Part shown: positions 33,701-43,157 of the stretch, piece after piece | Layout: each line of letters starts with the position of its first letter | Numbering within the stretch: position 1 is the first letter of the stretch | Assembly (NCBI RefSeq): GCF_000002875.2 | Contig: NC_009417.2 | Span: forward strand, 1,097,929-1,161,928 | Direction of reading: 5' to 3' | DNA length: 64,000 bases | Source of the DNA: Leishmania infantum JPCM5 | Taxonomy: Eukaryota; Euglenozoa; Kinetoplastea; Trypanosomatida; Trypanosomatidae | Translations under genes and position numbers: made by a program | Notes under the pieces: model-generated | The model's database searches: none | Told to the model about the DNA's origin: nothing | What the model saw: the letters and a program-made list of their open reading frames with translations, nothing else

Positions 33701-34068
33701 CGAGCTTGCGGTCGTGTTCCTTGGCCACATCCTTCGGTGCGTCGGGCGACGACGACGAGCGCGTTGCAACCGTGTTGAGCAACGCCGTTTGGGCTCCAGA
33801 TGTGAAGTATGAGCCACCACACTATCCGCTGCCTAGTGGCCCGACGTGCTCTCCGCCAGTCTGCCTCTTCACCTCCGATGCCGTGATGTCTCAAGGCACC
33901 TTGAGCGACACTTTCCCAGCATGGGGACTGGTAGACACACAGCGAACGATGCAAACATACTACGACGCCGAAGTAGCCGAGGGTGCGGCGCAGCAGGCCC
34001 GACTGCAGGAGCTCCTTGATCAAAACGAGGCCCTTTCGAAAGCCACCCGAGCTCTTCTGCGCGACTAG
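30799..34068 (+). CDS. Hypothetical protein with C5orf34-like / polo-box-like terminal regions
   Basis: The 1089-residue protein has two short beta-rich segments that resemble each other. One is at the extreme N-terminus (about residues 18-42, with FIFADGTIMSFVDNMNTFVAV). The other is toward the C-terminus (about 805-835, with GTFTALTNGTIRAHFDDRTLLTL). The pattern of 'x-DGT/NGT-I-x-x-x-F-x-D-x-T' strand pairs resembles the DUF4524/DUF4520 arrangement of vertebrate C5orf34-like proteins and, more distantly, polo-box strands, but this is pattern recognition without a search. An acidic stretch (about residues 88-98) follows the N-terminal segment, and the long middle is Ala/Ser/Pro-rich and probably disordered. 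A short helical heptad-like tail (about 1062-1089) could be a coiled coil. The frame is open back to 30715, but the ATG at 30799 begins immediately before the conserved segment and is preferred. No catalytic motif is seen. Confidence 0.8.
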   Translation: MLRPSPLADSVVRASAWDDGGAEFIFADGTIMSFVDNMNTFVAVRSNPSPRDTQRAVSHAARRRQQEERRQRLSPTTAAAEVEYVDSIDDPDDDDDDNRELCFTAWTLSRDVGKVRAALQIFNSLSEQPRLLASLLPSEIPAPLLSPSLLPASASSVTPAYSMVGSCGVWQESGPPIDTLLLERRADLFRRHVVFGTVREWMPVSSAATQRQPVVPSAARNSLPGPESCLIDATAAAPTTLERAAELRVAESPPAHTGYGDDSSVALPKEVPVGTVLELWCALRRVCMTVAVHRETFTVRWPAPVTRSDGSRLPQSFHARDTAALHLSPVSPSWSSSVSPPGSASAPLLFTCIEQTFPVRDPPDAWRTMLLLALELDAELPGAERESSAPSAAPASPSHTSVGALGTEPGDNVSRSASWHGCLPEPHRWSGALNQHRNTNPCRFSRLTALQAAHLAAPRTARAVDAMRALHPRGTRLCWMYEANHCGASRGSPSAVYWCLRESAEATPIKGNLGGTSAAAPLRATEVVVWVAEDGSVVRTTLEGQGYTVRHHRLHLSSSGAMAPAPAVYRLQAHDIAAAMAPVDKRLPSTITPLRCHVPVLPQSASAAAAASPEVLAVAIIDPQSLYCLPASLTDGLQRGCTAATVTPACACSALAALTAMLVSSEQRFPGYMDSHCSAAAGALSLASLGRGVTCKRVAPLEANDAVRRLRFGRYIASVVDVAIQLSQVNCSAQRAADAARPSTGQPRLAAYCCARPAATSPSCWSLSAHGLSCRKGAHSAAATTTSRSASAASVVYLTSRLDGIGTFTALTNGTIRAHFDDRTLLTLVPGVNEMDEEELLATCVLRNATRCTMRAAQCHPGHAMHRYLAYALPFRRYVYWRALNPREPAVMDGGCAGVSASERHATALQEQPQQHQRQSPSAAEVDRLEHTTARDDASASLAGISAMEAGVSLMEPPLADESACLLPSLRSCSLATSFGASGDDDERVATVLSNAVWAPDVKYEPPHYPLPSGPTCSPPVCLFTSDAVMSQGTLSDTFPAWGLVDTQRTMQTYYDAEVAEGAAQQARLQELLDQNEALSKATRALLRD

Positions 34069-35112
34069 ATGGGGAGTGGTGAAGGAGGGTGAAGGAGAAA
34101 GATTGCAGTGGAGAGGCCGTGGCTATGAAGCACGCGAGTTTTGTGTTTGCGCATGTGCGCGTGCGTACGCTTTTTTTTATTGTCACTAGATGCGACTGAA
34201 CTTCATAGATTCCGCAGAGGAGGAGGGAGAGGGAGGAGAGGCACGCACAGACACAGGCACAAGCCCCTGTGCCCATTCTCTTCCCATGTGTGTCACTGAC
34301 CGGCACGAGGTCTTCGCTCTCTGTATGCTCTTTGCTCAGAGAAGACACCACCTAAGGAAATCACTGGCTTGCGCCGGTTTACAAGTGCGGCAGCGTCTGG
34401 AGTGTGGAATCGATGTGCCTGGGCGGCATGCGTTGTTTCCGTTGCGCCTCCTGTGCTCACCACTGTGCAAATGGAGAGGAGAGACGTGTGTGCGTGTGTG
34501 GGGGGGGGTCCATGCCCCCTGGCGTGCAAACTAAAACGTGTAGCAGGCACATTGAAAGGGAGAGACAACGTCCTCCTCACAAGATGCTCACACATGCAAG
34601 AGTGGCGGAGGATGTCGTTGGACAGAAGTCTGCCTGCTGCGCAGGTATGCTGTGTGGGGTAAAGGCAAGCGGATTTGCTCTATGGGGCAAACGGAACCCC
34701 GGAACACCGCGTTGTCGAACGGCGAGGTCACTCATGCCAATGCACCTCCCCCTTATTCCACGGTTCTCGCTCCCATAGCATATACGTCGTGCTGGTACCC
34801 CCTCATATGCCGCCTCGTCCGCTGTCCACCGTCCCTACCTCTCTCCTCTACGCTGCTGTCGCACGTGGTGTTCTCCCTGGTGCGCCGCCCGTCTGCATCA
34901 ACGGCCTCTCGGCACCCCCTCCTCCTCTTCCTCCCTTCTTTTGTTTTTGTTTTGCCCGTGAACGGGAGCGGAAGAGACGGTAAGGGCCGTACAGAGAGGC
35001 ACCGCGTGAAGTCTCTTGACGCGGGGGAGGGGAGAAGAGCGTCAGCTGCTCAACTCTGCGCTGAAACTTGGTACTAGTTTGACACCTGACGAGCGCACGC
35101 ACAGCCCCGAGG
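34069..35112 (+). other. Intergenic/UTR region
   Basis: No gene is supported. A C/T-rich tract at about 34910-34960 is followed by AG at 34967-34968, a plausible trans-splice acceptor 144 nt before the next ATG. A G-rich run lies at 34499-34508. Confidence 0.6.
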
Positions 35113-37845
35113 ATGGATTCCCGAGCGTACGACAATACGGCACGTTTTTCTGCGACGATTCCCTCTTCACGGTCGTTGTCTCTCGCATCCTCATCTGCGA
35201 AGGCCACGGCGAACTCGGCAGTGGCAAGGGGGAGCAATAATGGCTCGCTGCCGCCGAGCAGCGCCGATTTTCCTGCCATTGGCAACTGTGGGGGGCCGTT
35301 GGCGGACGACGGAGGCGGTGTCCACAGGAATTATGCAGCTTCCAGAGTGCTGTTTCCCAAATCGACGACTGCCGCCATGTGGCCGATGCTGATGGCACTC
35401 TCCCCGGCAGAGGCCGATCGTGCCAGCGACGCCTCCAGCAGGTACAACCAATACTCCTCTCACACCTCCCCTTCCACGGATGCTGCTCTTCCACAGCCAC
35501 ACGGAGGGTCGCCGCTTCACCTTTTGCGCTGCAGTGGGGATCAGGAGGGGCCGGCCCGTTGCGACAGTGGCGGTGGATCAGGCCTCGGGCAAGGTGTCCG
35601 AGCAGACTCACCCTCATTGGTATTTCCGCTGCCTGTGGTGCCGCAGACGCAGTTGTCGCTGTTGCCGTCGCAGCTGAGGCCCACGGCGGAAGATGCGCGG
35701 TCGAACTGGGGGCATGCATGCCAGGCGTCCTTATCTCCGCGCAGCATCAGTGGAAATGAGCGCGTGGACAGCGGCACCCCATCACCTCAACAGCCGCTGC
35801 CGCCGCAGCGCATGAAAACGTCGTACGCTGTACACCGTGTGCTACCCCGCATGGCGCACCCGCAGTTCACCAACAATCCGCACATCTTGTTCCCGCAGCA
35901 CGGCACATCGAAATCGGGTTCCTCTACCCACACCTCGCAACCCTGCTCACCGCCTCTGCCACCCCTCAGCAACACCGTAGATGTGGCGGCGGTCCCCTGC
36001 GAACCGTCAATGGCTGCTGCCACGATGGACTTGCATCCCATGCGGGAAAAAGTAAACGGCAATGGCGTCACGTCGCCGCCGCTCTCACAGAAGATTCATC
36101 GATCACTACTCCACCAGACTGCTTCTCTGAGCACGCTGGACTTTGTAGCTTTACCGTCTCGTGCTCAGATGCCGGCAGAACTCACAGAAGCAGAATCGCC
36201 CACGCAACCTCCCGAGGCGCTCAGCGCGAAGCCCGACTTCGTGTTCGACTGCGCCGCCAGGGCCCCCGTAGCGACGATTCCGCTGCTCCTTCCCGCGTCT
36301 GCCGCCGACATTGCCGTGGTGCCGTCTACGTCGACCTCATTCTCTTCGCAGCTGGAGGAGGGCAGTGGACCGCTGCTCGGTGTAGCGATGCAGCAGCGGA
36401 AGCCGCACACATTGCTGGCGTCAGCTCTTGCCTTCGCCAATCTGCATAACGGCGAAGACAAGAGAAATGTAAGCGGGGCCTTTACGCCCTGTCTTATGGC
36501 GGTGCTTTCGCCATTAAACCAACAGCCACGCCACCACCAACACAATCAACCTTCCGCAGTGGCGCTTTCCAAGGCGGCGACGCCGGTGATGAGCGGCGGC
36601 TACGGTACGCGAGACTTTCAGCGCGGGACATGGGTGTTCCTGCTCGCCCGCCGGGAGCGCCTAGCGCGCGAGCTACTTGAGGCTGAGGAAACGAGCGAGG
36701 CGCTTCGGTGTTTGCCGGCGTCATACGCGGCGTGGCGCACCTACTACCGCCATACCTTGGGCAGCGCCGAATGCGGTGCGGTGCACCTGACTAGCAGCAC
36801 AGATATGGGCATGTCCCTGTCTTCAGGCGTATCCACCGCATTGACAGCGCAGTTCGCCCCATCCACCATGATGCTGTCCGATACGGGCGACGCGGATGCT
36901 TCCTGCGAGGCGACTGATAGCGCATCTCTTTCGCACTGTCGTCTTGCGGACAAGGCGGAAGGGAAGCAGAAAGGCAAGAAACCACTCACGCTACCCCCAC
37001 ACCCGGCGTTCGCGGTGGCTGCCTACCGGCTTGAACTCCTGGAGAGCATCCTCGGTGACGAAATCAGGACAGAGGAGGACGAAGCATTTCACGTCTGCCT
37101 TGAGAAGCCGTTCAAGTACGAGCATCGACTGCTCACCGTCGGCACGTTGCCGCTTGAGCGGTTCCTGCGCAGCTGGATCGCCAGTCACCGTGCGCGAAGG
37201 CTGCGCCGCGCCCTCCAGCGGAGTAAGGTATGGGACCTGGAGCAGGAGGCCCGTGCCGCACTACATGCGACGAGCAAAACGCTGCAGCGGCGCTTCCAGC
37301 TGATGGTGACGGCTCTTGTCGAGCAAGAGCATTACTACCGCCGCGCTTTGGAGCTTCTGTACGCGCAGGATGCGGCGTGGACTGGGGTGGTGTTGCTGCG
37401 CTTGCAGGAACAGGTCGAGTGCTTCCCACTTGCGTTCGGCGCCGTCATGAGTAGAGCGCGCGTATGTGGGCGAATGAAAGGTGCGACCCTGTTCTCCAAC
37501 CTTGCGCTGGCCGAGCAGGCAATTCGCGAAACGATCAGCGGCGAGGAAGCACGGCACCGTGCTGCATTCCCGACCGAGCTCGAAATGCGCGGAGTAAGCC
37601 GTATGCAAGAACCACAGGCACGCAAGAAACTTGTCGATCGCGAAGCTGCCGAGCGCGCCGTGGTGCATCAAGTTGTGTGCGCGCTGCAGACTCACTACAG
37701 CCTCCGGGAGGTGGATATCGAGGAGGGCATTGAGCGCCAACACTGGCTGAAGCAGCCGATGCAAAATCGCGTCGATTCCGTCGTTGCGAAAGCAACGCCG
37801 CCGCCCCTGCGTCGTGATGTTGTCGCATCCGAGGTGGAGCTGTGA
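35113..37845 (+). CDS. Hypothetical protein, disordered N-terminus and helical C-terminal region
   Basis: I do not recognise this 910-residue protein. Residues 1 to about 490 are Ser/Pro/Ala/Thr-rich with little predicted structure. From about 495 the sequence becomes helical and charged, starting with GTWVFLLARRERLARELLEA. After a second low-complexity insert (about 560-620) there is a well-conserved-looking helical region (about 630-880) with AVAAYRLELLESILGDEI, repeated Arg-rich helices (SHRARRLRRALQRSKVWDLE) and alternating hydrophobics that could be coiled coil or IQ-like. No enzyme motif, transmembrane segment or signal peptide is visible. Such an architecture is common in trypanosomatid cytoskeletal or centrosomal proteins, but that is only a general impression. 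The ATG at 35113 starts the open frame and GC-rich codon usage holds throughout. Confidence 0.8.
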   Translation: MDSRAYDNTARFSATIPSSRSLSLASSSAKATANSAVARGSNNGSLPPSSADFPAIGNCGGPLADDGGGVHRNYAASRVLFPKSTTAAMWPMLMALSPAEADRASDASSRYNQYSSHTSPSTDAALPQPHGGSPLHLLRCSGDQEGPARCDSGGGSGLGQGVRADSPSLVFPLPVVPQTQLSLLPSQLRPTAEDARSNWGHACQASLSPRSISGNERVDSGTPSPQQPLPPQRMKTSYAVHRVLPRMAHPQFTNNPHILFPQHGTSKSGSSTHTSQPCSPPLPPLSNTVDVAAVPCEPSMAAATMDLHPMREKVNGNGVTSPPLSQKIHRSLLHQTASLSTLDFVALPSRAQMPAELTEAESPTQPPEALSAKPDFVFDCAARAPVATIPLLLPASAADIAVVPSTSTSFSSQLEEGSGPLLGVAMQQRKPHTLLASALAFANLHNGEDKRNVSGAFTPCLMAVLSPLNQQPRHHQHNQPSAVALSKAATPVMSGGYGTRDFQRGTWVFLLARRERLARELLEAEETSEALRCLPASYAAWRTYYRHTLGSAECGAVHLTSSTDMGMSLSSGVSTALTAQFAPSTMMLSDTGDADASCEATDSASLSHCRLADKAEGKQKGKKPLTLPPHPAFAVAAYRLELLESILGDEIRTEEDEAFHVCLEKPFKYEHRLLTVGTLPLERFLRSWIASHRARRLRRALQRSKVWDLEQEARAALHATSKTLQRRFQLMVTALVEQEHYYRRALELLYAQDAAWTGVVLLRLQEQVECFPLAFGAVMSRARVCGRMKGATLFSNLALAEQAIRETISGEEARHRAAFPTELEMRGVSRMQEPQARKKLVDREAAERAVVHQVVCALQTHYSLREVDIEEGIERQHWLKQPMQNRVDSVVAKATPPPLRRDVVASEVEL

Positions 37846-38253
37846 GGCTGCAGGAACAGAAAACTGGGCAACGGGTGCGCGCCCGTCTTCTTCGCTTCTC
37901 TTTCGCTGGCGTACACGTACATGCACCGCCGCGCTATGCACATTCAGAATTATTCCTCCGGGTCTGTGATGTGGCGCACGTGAGTGAGGGCGTTGCTGAT
38001 GCCCTTCTCTGTGCATGTGCATGCGTTTGTACCGCCTCGCTCGTATCTTCGTCTGTGTCACTCCTCTTCCCTTGTTTCTCTTGACGAGGAACCAAGCGAA
38101 GAAGCGATCCAACCGACGAACCACAGCGTCGGTCTGTCGGTCTGTCTCTCTCTCTCTTCCATGAAACTTTATTTCACATGTACAGGTGTAATACGTCTCT
38201 CTCGATGTGGATCTTGCTGCTGTCTCTGAGTTTGCGCACGCACGCACGTACGT

Positions 38254-38275
38254 TTGTGTGTGTGTGTGTGTGTGT
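38254..38275 (+). repeat. GT dinucleotide repeat
   Basis: About eleven GT/TG units in intergenic sequence. Confidence 0.85.
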
Positions 38276-38939
38276 CACATCGAGCAGCGAAAACGCTGCG
38301 CGAAAAAAAAAACAGCAACGCCCCCCTCCCCCCCCCAAAAAAAGAAAACATGCGCTTCCTCAACCTGCACGAACGTGCCGCTGCTCCTGTGTATTAGTTG
38401 GTAGGTGGTGAGCGAGAGAGATGCAGGGAGAAATTGTGAGTGCCTCTCTCTTTCGGACATGAACTTCACGGGGAAGCCAACAGGACGGGAGGATGCCTAC
38501 CCGGGTTTACTCCGTCTTTTCACAGCATACCGGCCCTATTCAACTTGCACAAGCGACAACGTGTGAGCTCGCTTCCCATGATGTGCTGTGTGCTAGTAGA
38601 ATACGCCTACGTGCGACAGCGACAAGATGCCTTCTTCTCCAGCTGCTCTTAGAGCTCTCAGTCCCCCCTCCACACACACACACACACCGTTGCGCTCTTG
38701 TTCCTTGCCCTCTGTCTGTGTGTGCGAATGAGTCTCCTACGGATCCCTTTAACGCCTCGCAGAGCTCTCTCCCTCTCCTGCCGCTGTTCGACGGCATCGC
38801 GCACACACACGCAAAAACACAAAAAGCTGAAAATATCTTTGAAAAGAACCCTCGACGACACGCTTTCAGGCGCACGATAGAGCGTCAGTTGCCTTTATCA
38901 CTAGCTCGGCTGGCGTCGTTGCCCTGCTTCGACCATTGA

Positions 38940-39006
38940 CTCTTCCCTCTTTCTTTCCCACACTCTCTCTCGCTCCACCGCTTGCTCTCGGTTGTTTGTC
39001 GGGCAG
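38940..39006 (+). promoter_or_regulatory. Candidate polypyrimidine tract and trans-splice acceptor (UBE2S-type gene)
   Basis: A C/T-rich tract of about 60 bases ends near TTTGTCGGGCAG, with AG at 39005-39006, 84 nt before the ATG. The resulting 5' UTR would contain the CA repeat. Confidence 0.5.
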
Positions 39007-39026
39007 CATTTTCATAAAGACGCACG

Positions 39027-39052
39027 CACACACACACACACACACACACACA
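39027..39052 (+). repeat. (CA)13 repeat in presumed 5' UTR
   Basis: Thirteen uninterrupted CA units, ending 37 nt before the ATG at 39090 and lying between the candidate acceptor and the start codon. A repeat of the same length sits directly before the GTPBP1-like gene at 59581-59606. Confidence 0.9.
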
Positions 39053-39089
39053 GAGTGAGAGAGAAATTGTCGCGAAGTAGGAAGAGGTG

Positions 39090-39815
39090 ATGCCTCTGAC
39101 GGCGGCTGGCATGCGGACGCTGATGCGTCAGATGCAGGAGGTGCAAGAGCACCCCGTCGACGGTGTGCAAGTGCGCCCGGCGGACTCGATGAGCGAGTAT
39201 CACTTCGACCTGGACGGTCCGGAGGGGACGCCGTTCGCGGCTGGCCGCTTTCATGTTGCTCTCATTTTCGACGAGCAGTATCCAGAAGTGCCGCCAAAAG
39301 GCTTCTTCCGCACCAAGATCTTTCACCCCAACATCTCCGAGCGTGGTGACATCTGCGTGAACGCGCTGAAGCGTGACTGGGCCCCGACGCTTGGGCTGCG
39401 TCACATTCTTGTCGTCATCCGCTGCCTTTTGATCGAGCCGAACCCGGAAAGCGCGTTGAATGAAGAGGCGGGACGACTGATCTTGGAGGAGTACGCAGCA
39501 TACGAGCGCAAGGCTGCCATGTACACCACTATAAACGCCGCGCGTCCGAACGGGGTGCCGCGGTTCACGCTTCCCGAGGTCCAGGCGGAGAAGGCGTCCA
39601 GCTTGGTCACGGCGGATGCCTCGGCTCCCGTAGCTGGGGAGAGCGGCGCCAGCTCCACCACCGCTGCTGCCTCAGCATCTTCCATGGCAAACGGCAGCAC
39701 ACCATCGACTGCCACACGCAGGCTGACCCTGTCGGAGGCGAACTGCCACCCAGGTGCAGCCACAGCGGCCGAGAAGGCCGAGAAGTCAAAAAAGAAAGCG
39801 CTGCGCCGCATCTGA
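39090..39815 (+). CDS. UBE2S: Ubiquitin-conjugating enzyme E2, UBE2S (E2-EPF) type
   Basis: The 241-residue protein starts with a complete E2 (UBC) fold. The HPN motif is at residues 79-81 and the catalytic cysteine is Cys89 in GDICVNALKRDW. The stretch CLLIEPNPESALNEEAGRLI is a signature of UBE2S rather than of other E2s. UBE2S elongates Lys11-linked ubiquitin chains on substrates of the anaphase-promoting complex. After the fold (about residue 155) comes a low-complexity Ala/Ser/Thr linker, then a basic tail ending KKKALRRI. Human UBE2S ends in a very similar basic Leu-Arg-Arg-Leu tail that docks on the APC/C, so the tail appears conserved over a huge distance. The start used is the ATG at 39090; the GTG immediately before it in frame is not a likely start. 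Function in K11 chain extension is inferred from family membership. Confidence 0.92.
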   Translation: MPLTAAGMRTLMRQMQEVQEHPVDGVQVRPADSMSEYHFDLDGPEGTPFAAGRFHVALIFDEQYPEVPPKGFFRTKIFHPNISERGDICVNALKRDWAPTLGLRHILVVIRCLLIEPNPESALNEEAGRLILEEYAAYERKAAMYTTINAARPNGVPRFTLPEVQAEKASSLVTADASAPVAGESGASSTTAAASASSMANGSTPSTATRRLTLSEANCHPGAATAAEKAEKSKKKALRRI

Positions 39816-41664
39816 GCGAATCCCAACGCGCTCGAATCCCGATTTTGTGTATGTCTGTCGGCTGAGATGATGTAGTTCCACGTTGCAAGTCTGGATACCT
39901 GCACGTGTCGCTGCCGCACCGCATCAGTTCAAGGGAATCCCAACAACAGTGCGGCGACACTCTACTCCTTTTATATATTTCCACTCCACGATGGTCCTAG
40001 CACCGTTTCTTGCGGGGTGTGTTGTTGTGCATGCCCTTTGCTTTACAGCTCCCACCCCGCCCTCTCTGCGTGCTCTCCATGTGGTGCTGGTGATGGTCGT
40101 CTTCCCTGTACTCCTCTTTTTTGTGACGATGTTTTGTTTGCGGATGCGCGTGTGAGTTTGCATGTCTCCATGTACGCACTCGCCCTTGTGCCGCGGAGGA
40201 GATGGACGACGCCAGAGGTGTATCAGATACACACGTACATGGGGCCTGCGTGCAGAGGAGAGGGCAAGGGGAACTCAAGAGGGCAAACCTACACGCGTGG
40301 AGGAGCATGTCGGAGACAGCGGTAAAGAAAGAGGGCCATGCCCTTTCGCTGCGAAGTCTCCCTCGCTCGCTCTTTCTCTGTGTCTCCGTCCTCTGACTGT
40401 ATCGCTGTGAGCTTTCTGATTGGCTTCTTTGAGCGCCGTGCAAGGCTTTTAACACTCCCGGTAGCCGTTTTTCTGTGCCCTGCCACACCCAGCCAGAGAC
40501 CAACATACACTTGCTCAATGTGTCATGTGTATCGTGGCCTGATCGTAGCGAAGCTAGCAAGCGTGTTGATCTACTTTTCCGATCCCTCGACTTCTTGTCT
40601 TTTTTGTTTTTGTTTCCTTGGCTCTCTCGTCCCGTTCCGTGAGAGACGCGGCAGAAAAGGCCCGGAGAGCGTAAAGGAAAAGAAAAGCACGACACGCGAA
40701 TGCGAACCAGCGGAGACCCGCTTAGCGTCCTTCCTAGACCTTCTCTTCCGCTTGTTGCCGGGTACGCGTCACACGGTAGTCGAGAACTGCCCCACCCCTC
40801 CATCCACTTCGGCGATGCGCGCGAAAATTGGGGGGGGGGGGCAAAAGGACGGCTCCTGATCATGGAGGACGTGAGGTGAAGCTCGCCAGGCTCAGCTGAC
40901 GCACCAACCACCAACTGGACGCACATGCGGCGACGAGTTCGGCATTGGGCTTTCTTCTCTCTTTCTCTTCGTTCTGCTTCTTCACAACATGGCATGTCTC
41001 TCATTACGCCTGGTTAAACGCGGTACTCTCTCTGCCCCTCAGCCTCCACTGGCTCACATGCTTCATCACTGCTACCGTCACCACCTCCCCCCCCTACTCC
41101 TCCTCATCCCCTTTTGTTTCGTTCTCGAGGTTGCCGGCACGCAAAAATGTATATCCACAGCCAAACAAAAAAAAAGAGAAAAACGTTCTGATCCACATCT
41201 ATGTGCACGAACAGCAAACGACAATCCAACCACTCCAGCTAGTATTGTTATCATATATATTTATTTATGAGGAGGCTCCCCCTCTCCCTCTCTCTCGCTT
41301 TCTATATTGTGAATGTTGCGCCTCATCTCACCGCGACAAAGGCTTATACCCGTGTATGTGTGTGTGTTTGCACCTAGGTCGACGCTTCTCTCTCGCGCTA
41401 ACACGAAACGCTGCTCTGCCCCTTCATCGCCTTCCCTACCGTTTACCAACACAGCGCTAGGCGTGTACGATCAGTGCTGTGCCTGTTTGTGTGCGTGTGT
41501 TTCTTTCTTCTTGTCGCTCTTGGCAGTTCTTGCTGCTGGCCCCTGCGGAAAGGGTTGCCCACGTCGCATGGAGAAGGGCGAGCGACAGGCGTAGCGCTCA
41601 TTGCTGAGTTTTATAGCGCCCTCGCCCCTTGATTTCCGACTTTTCTTCCGGTGTTTTGGGTAAC

Positions 41665-41683
41665 TGTGTGTGTGTGTGTGTGT
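41665..41683 (+). repeat. GT dinucleotide repeat
   Basis: About nine TG/GT units in intergenic sequence. Confidence 0.85.
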
Positions 41684-42625
41684 CCGTCGGCGTTGAGGTT
41701 CTTGTAGCCGTCAGAGGCGTGACGTTGAAAGGAGCGTACTGAGACGGCGACGAGCCCCCGCTATCCATGTGTGGCGGCGCTATCGTGCTTGCGTAAGTCT
41801 GTTTTCTCGTCTCCGGCTTCTTGACAGGCTTTGCTCTGTTTTCGCGTGCGTGTTGGTGTGCGAAACACTTCTTGTAATTCGGCTTTCCGTCAGCGTACTT
41901 GTCACCACTACCCCTCCGCCTTCCTTTCTAGCCCTCTCTCGCTCCGCGACTGTGTGTCTCCTTTCTTCCGCTCTACCGAGCGGTATAGACGCTCGTATTG
42001 GCTCGCTGCTTCTCCAGTCCAACCAGAGGTGGTACTTGAGTGTCTGTGGACTAATGTGCAGCGGTGCGGGCTTCACCTCTCGCCCCTTCCACTCCCTCCC
42101 TCTTTTCTCTGCAGTCGTGCTCCTCTTGTGTGGCGGTGTGCACTTCATCCCACTTTGCGTCGACGTTCACGAAGTTTTGGTTTGTCTTTTTTTTCCCTCC
42201 GATCGTACTTGCCGTCGCCCTCTCTTGTGACCCAGCGCCCCTCTCTCTCCCTTCGTGTGTGCGTGCATGCGAATTCGCGTTTTCTTTCTGCTGTTCCTAT
42301 CTCGTTGTGCTGTCTCTCTCTCTCTCTCGTTGCATTGCTGGCCGCTGCCTCGCGTCGCTCGGTTTCGACGCCGCCGCCCCACCTCCCCCTTCTTCTCTCT
42401 GTCGCGACGTTCGCGGCGACCAACGCGGTGGCATCTTTTTTCTTTCTTTTTCCGCTGTTGTCTGTACTGTTGTGGTGATTTCGCTTTAGTTTGTTGTTTC
42501 CGCTCTGTGTCGTTTTGTTCTGTTTTTGTTTGGCCCTTCACTGCTGAGCGCAATAGGCCGACACACGCGTGTGTCCACTCGCGGTCTGCCACCGCTTCTC
42601 TCCTCCTCGTCTGCTCGTGTGTGTA

Positions 42626-42663
42626 GGGGGGAGGGAGGGAGGGAGGGAGGGAGGGAGGAAGGG
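42626..42663 (+). repeat. GGGA tandem repeat with G-quadruplex potential on the + strand
   Basis: Seven or more GGGA units follow a G5-6 run, giving many G3 tracts with one-base loops on the transcribed-sense strand. This is an exceptionally favourable arrangement for an RNA or DNA G-quadruplex. It lies about 500 bp upstream of the BEACH gene start, in its 5' UTR or in the preceding 3' UTR. Confidence 0.75.
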
Positions 42664-43079
42664 TCCTCTCCGCGGTTCGTACCACAGCTGTCAAATTCCA
42701 CATACCCTACGGCACGCATCTTTTTTTTTGTCGCATCATTATTTGAGGGGGCGGACGAAAGCGTCGCTTCAGTCAACCTGACGACTCACCACCACCACCC
42801 CAGCCACACAGCCGCCACACAGCGCAGCAATTGTGGTCATCCCTCATTCGGAGTATCACTCGGAGAGCTGTGTTTATGTGTGTGTGTGTGTGCGGGCAGA
42901 GCTATAGTCACGCTAAAAGCGTTCACGTACAGTCTGGCACAAGGATCGAGGAAGAGATCGTCCGCGGCACCGAACGGACGAGCGAAGAGGCAGAGCGAAA
43001 GAAAGAGGAGGAGGAGGGGGAGGGCCACACAAGACGTAAAAGAAACAGAAAGCGCGCGTGCGTTCAAGCAGGGCTTCTC

Positions 43080-43151
43080 GTTCTTTCTCTGCTCTGTCCG
43101 CTTTTTACATCACCCAGCCCATCCTTCTCCTATCGTCGTTTTTCTTTGCAG
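43080..43151 (+). promoter_or_regulatory. Candidate polypyrimidine tract and trans-splice acceptor (BEACH gene)
   Basis: A C/T-rich tract ends in TTTTCTTTGCAG, with AG at 43150-43151 and the ATG at 43158. That would leave only 6 nt of gene-encoded 5' UTR, which is short but possible; an upstream acceptor could be used instead. It supports the start at 43158 over upstream in-frame codons. Confidence 0.5.
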
Positions 43152-43157
43152 CTTACC

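Larger units (their letters stand above)
37846..39089 (+). other. Intergenic/UTR region before the UBE2S-type gene
   Basis: No gene is supported. It contains a GT repeat (38254-38275), an A/C homopolymer-rich patch (38303-38347), the polypyrimidine tract at 38940-39000 and a CA repeat in the presumed 5' UTR. Confidence 0.65.
39816..43157 (+). other. 3.3-kb intergenic/UTR region before the BEACH gene
   Basis: No credible gene is seen. It contains a GT repeat (41665-41683), C/T-rich tracts (about 41900-42500), the GGGA repeat at 42626-42663, and the last polypyrimidine tract at 43080-43149. An open frame from about 42831 joins the BEACH gene in frame but translates as charged or hydrophobic low-complexity sequence across this tract, so it is regarded as untranslated. 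Confidence 0.6.

Noticed and set aside
39997..41004. 335-residue open frame on the - strand between UBE2S and BEACH genes
   Set aside because: No recognisable motif, composition-driven Arg/Ser content, and the opposite strand to every convincing gene. Antisense transcripts are not excluded, but a protein is unsupported.
42831..43157. In-frame N-terminal extension of the BEACH protein
   Set aside because: It contains a GT repeat (Cys-Val-Cys-Val) and a polypyrimidine tract with an AG just before the ATG at 43158, so it is most likely untranslated.
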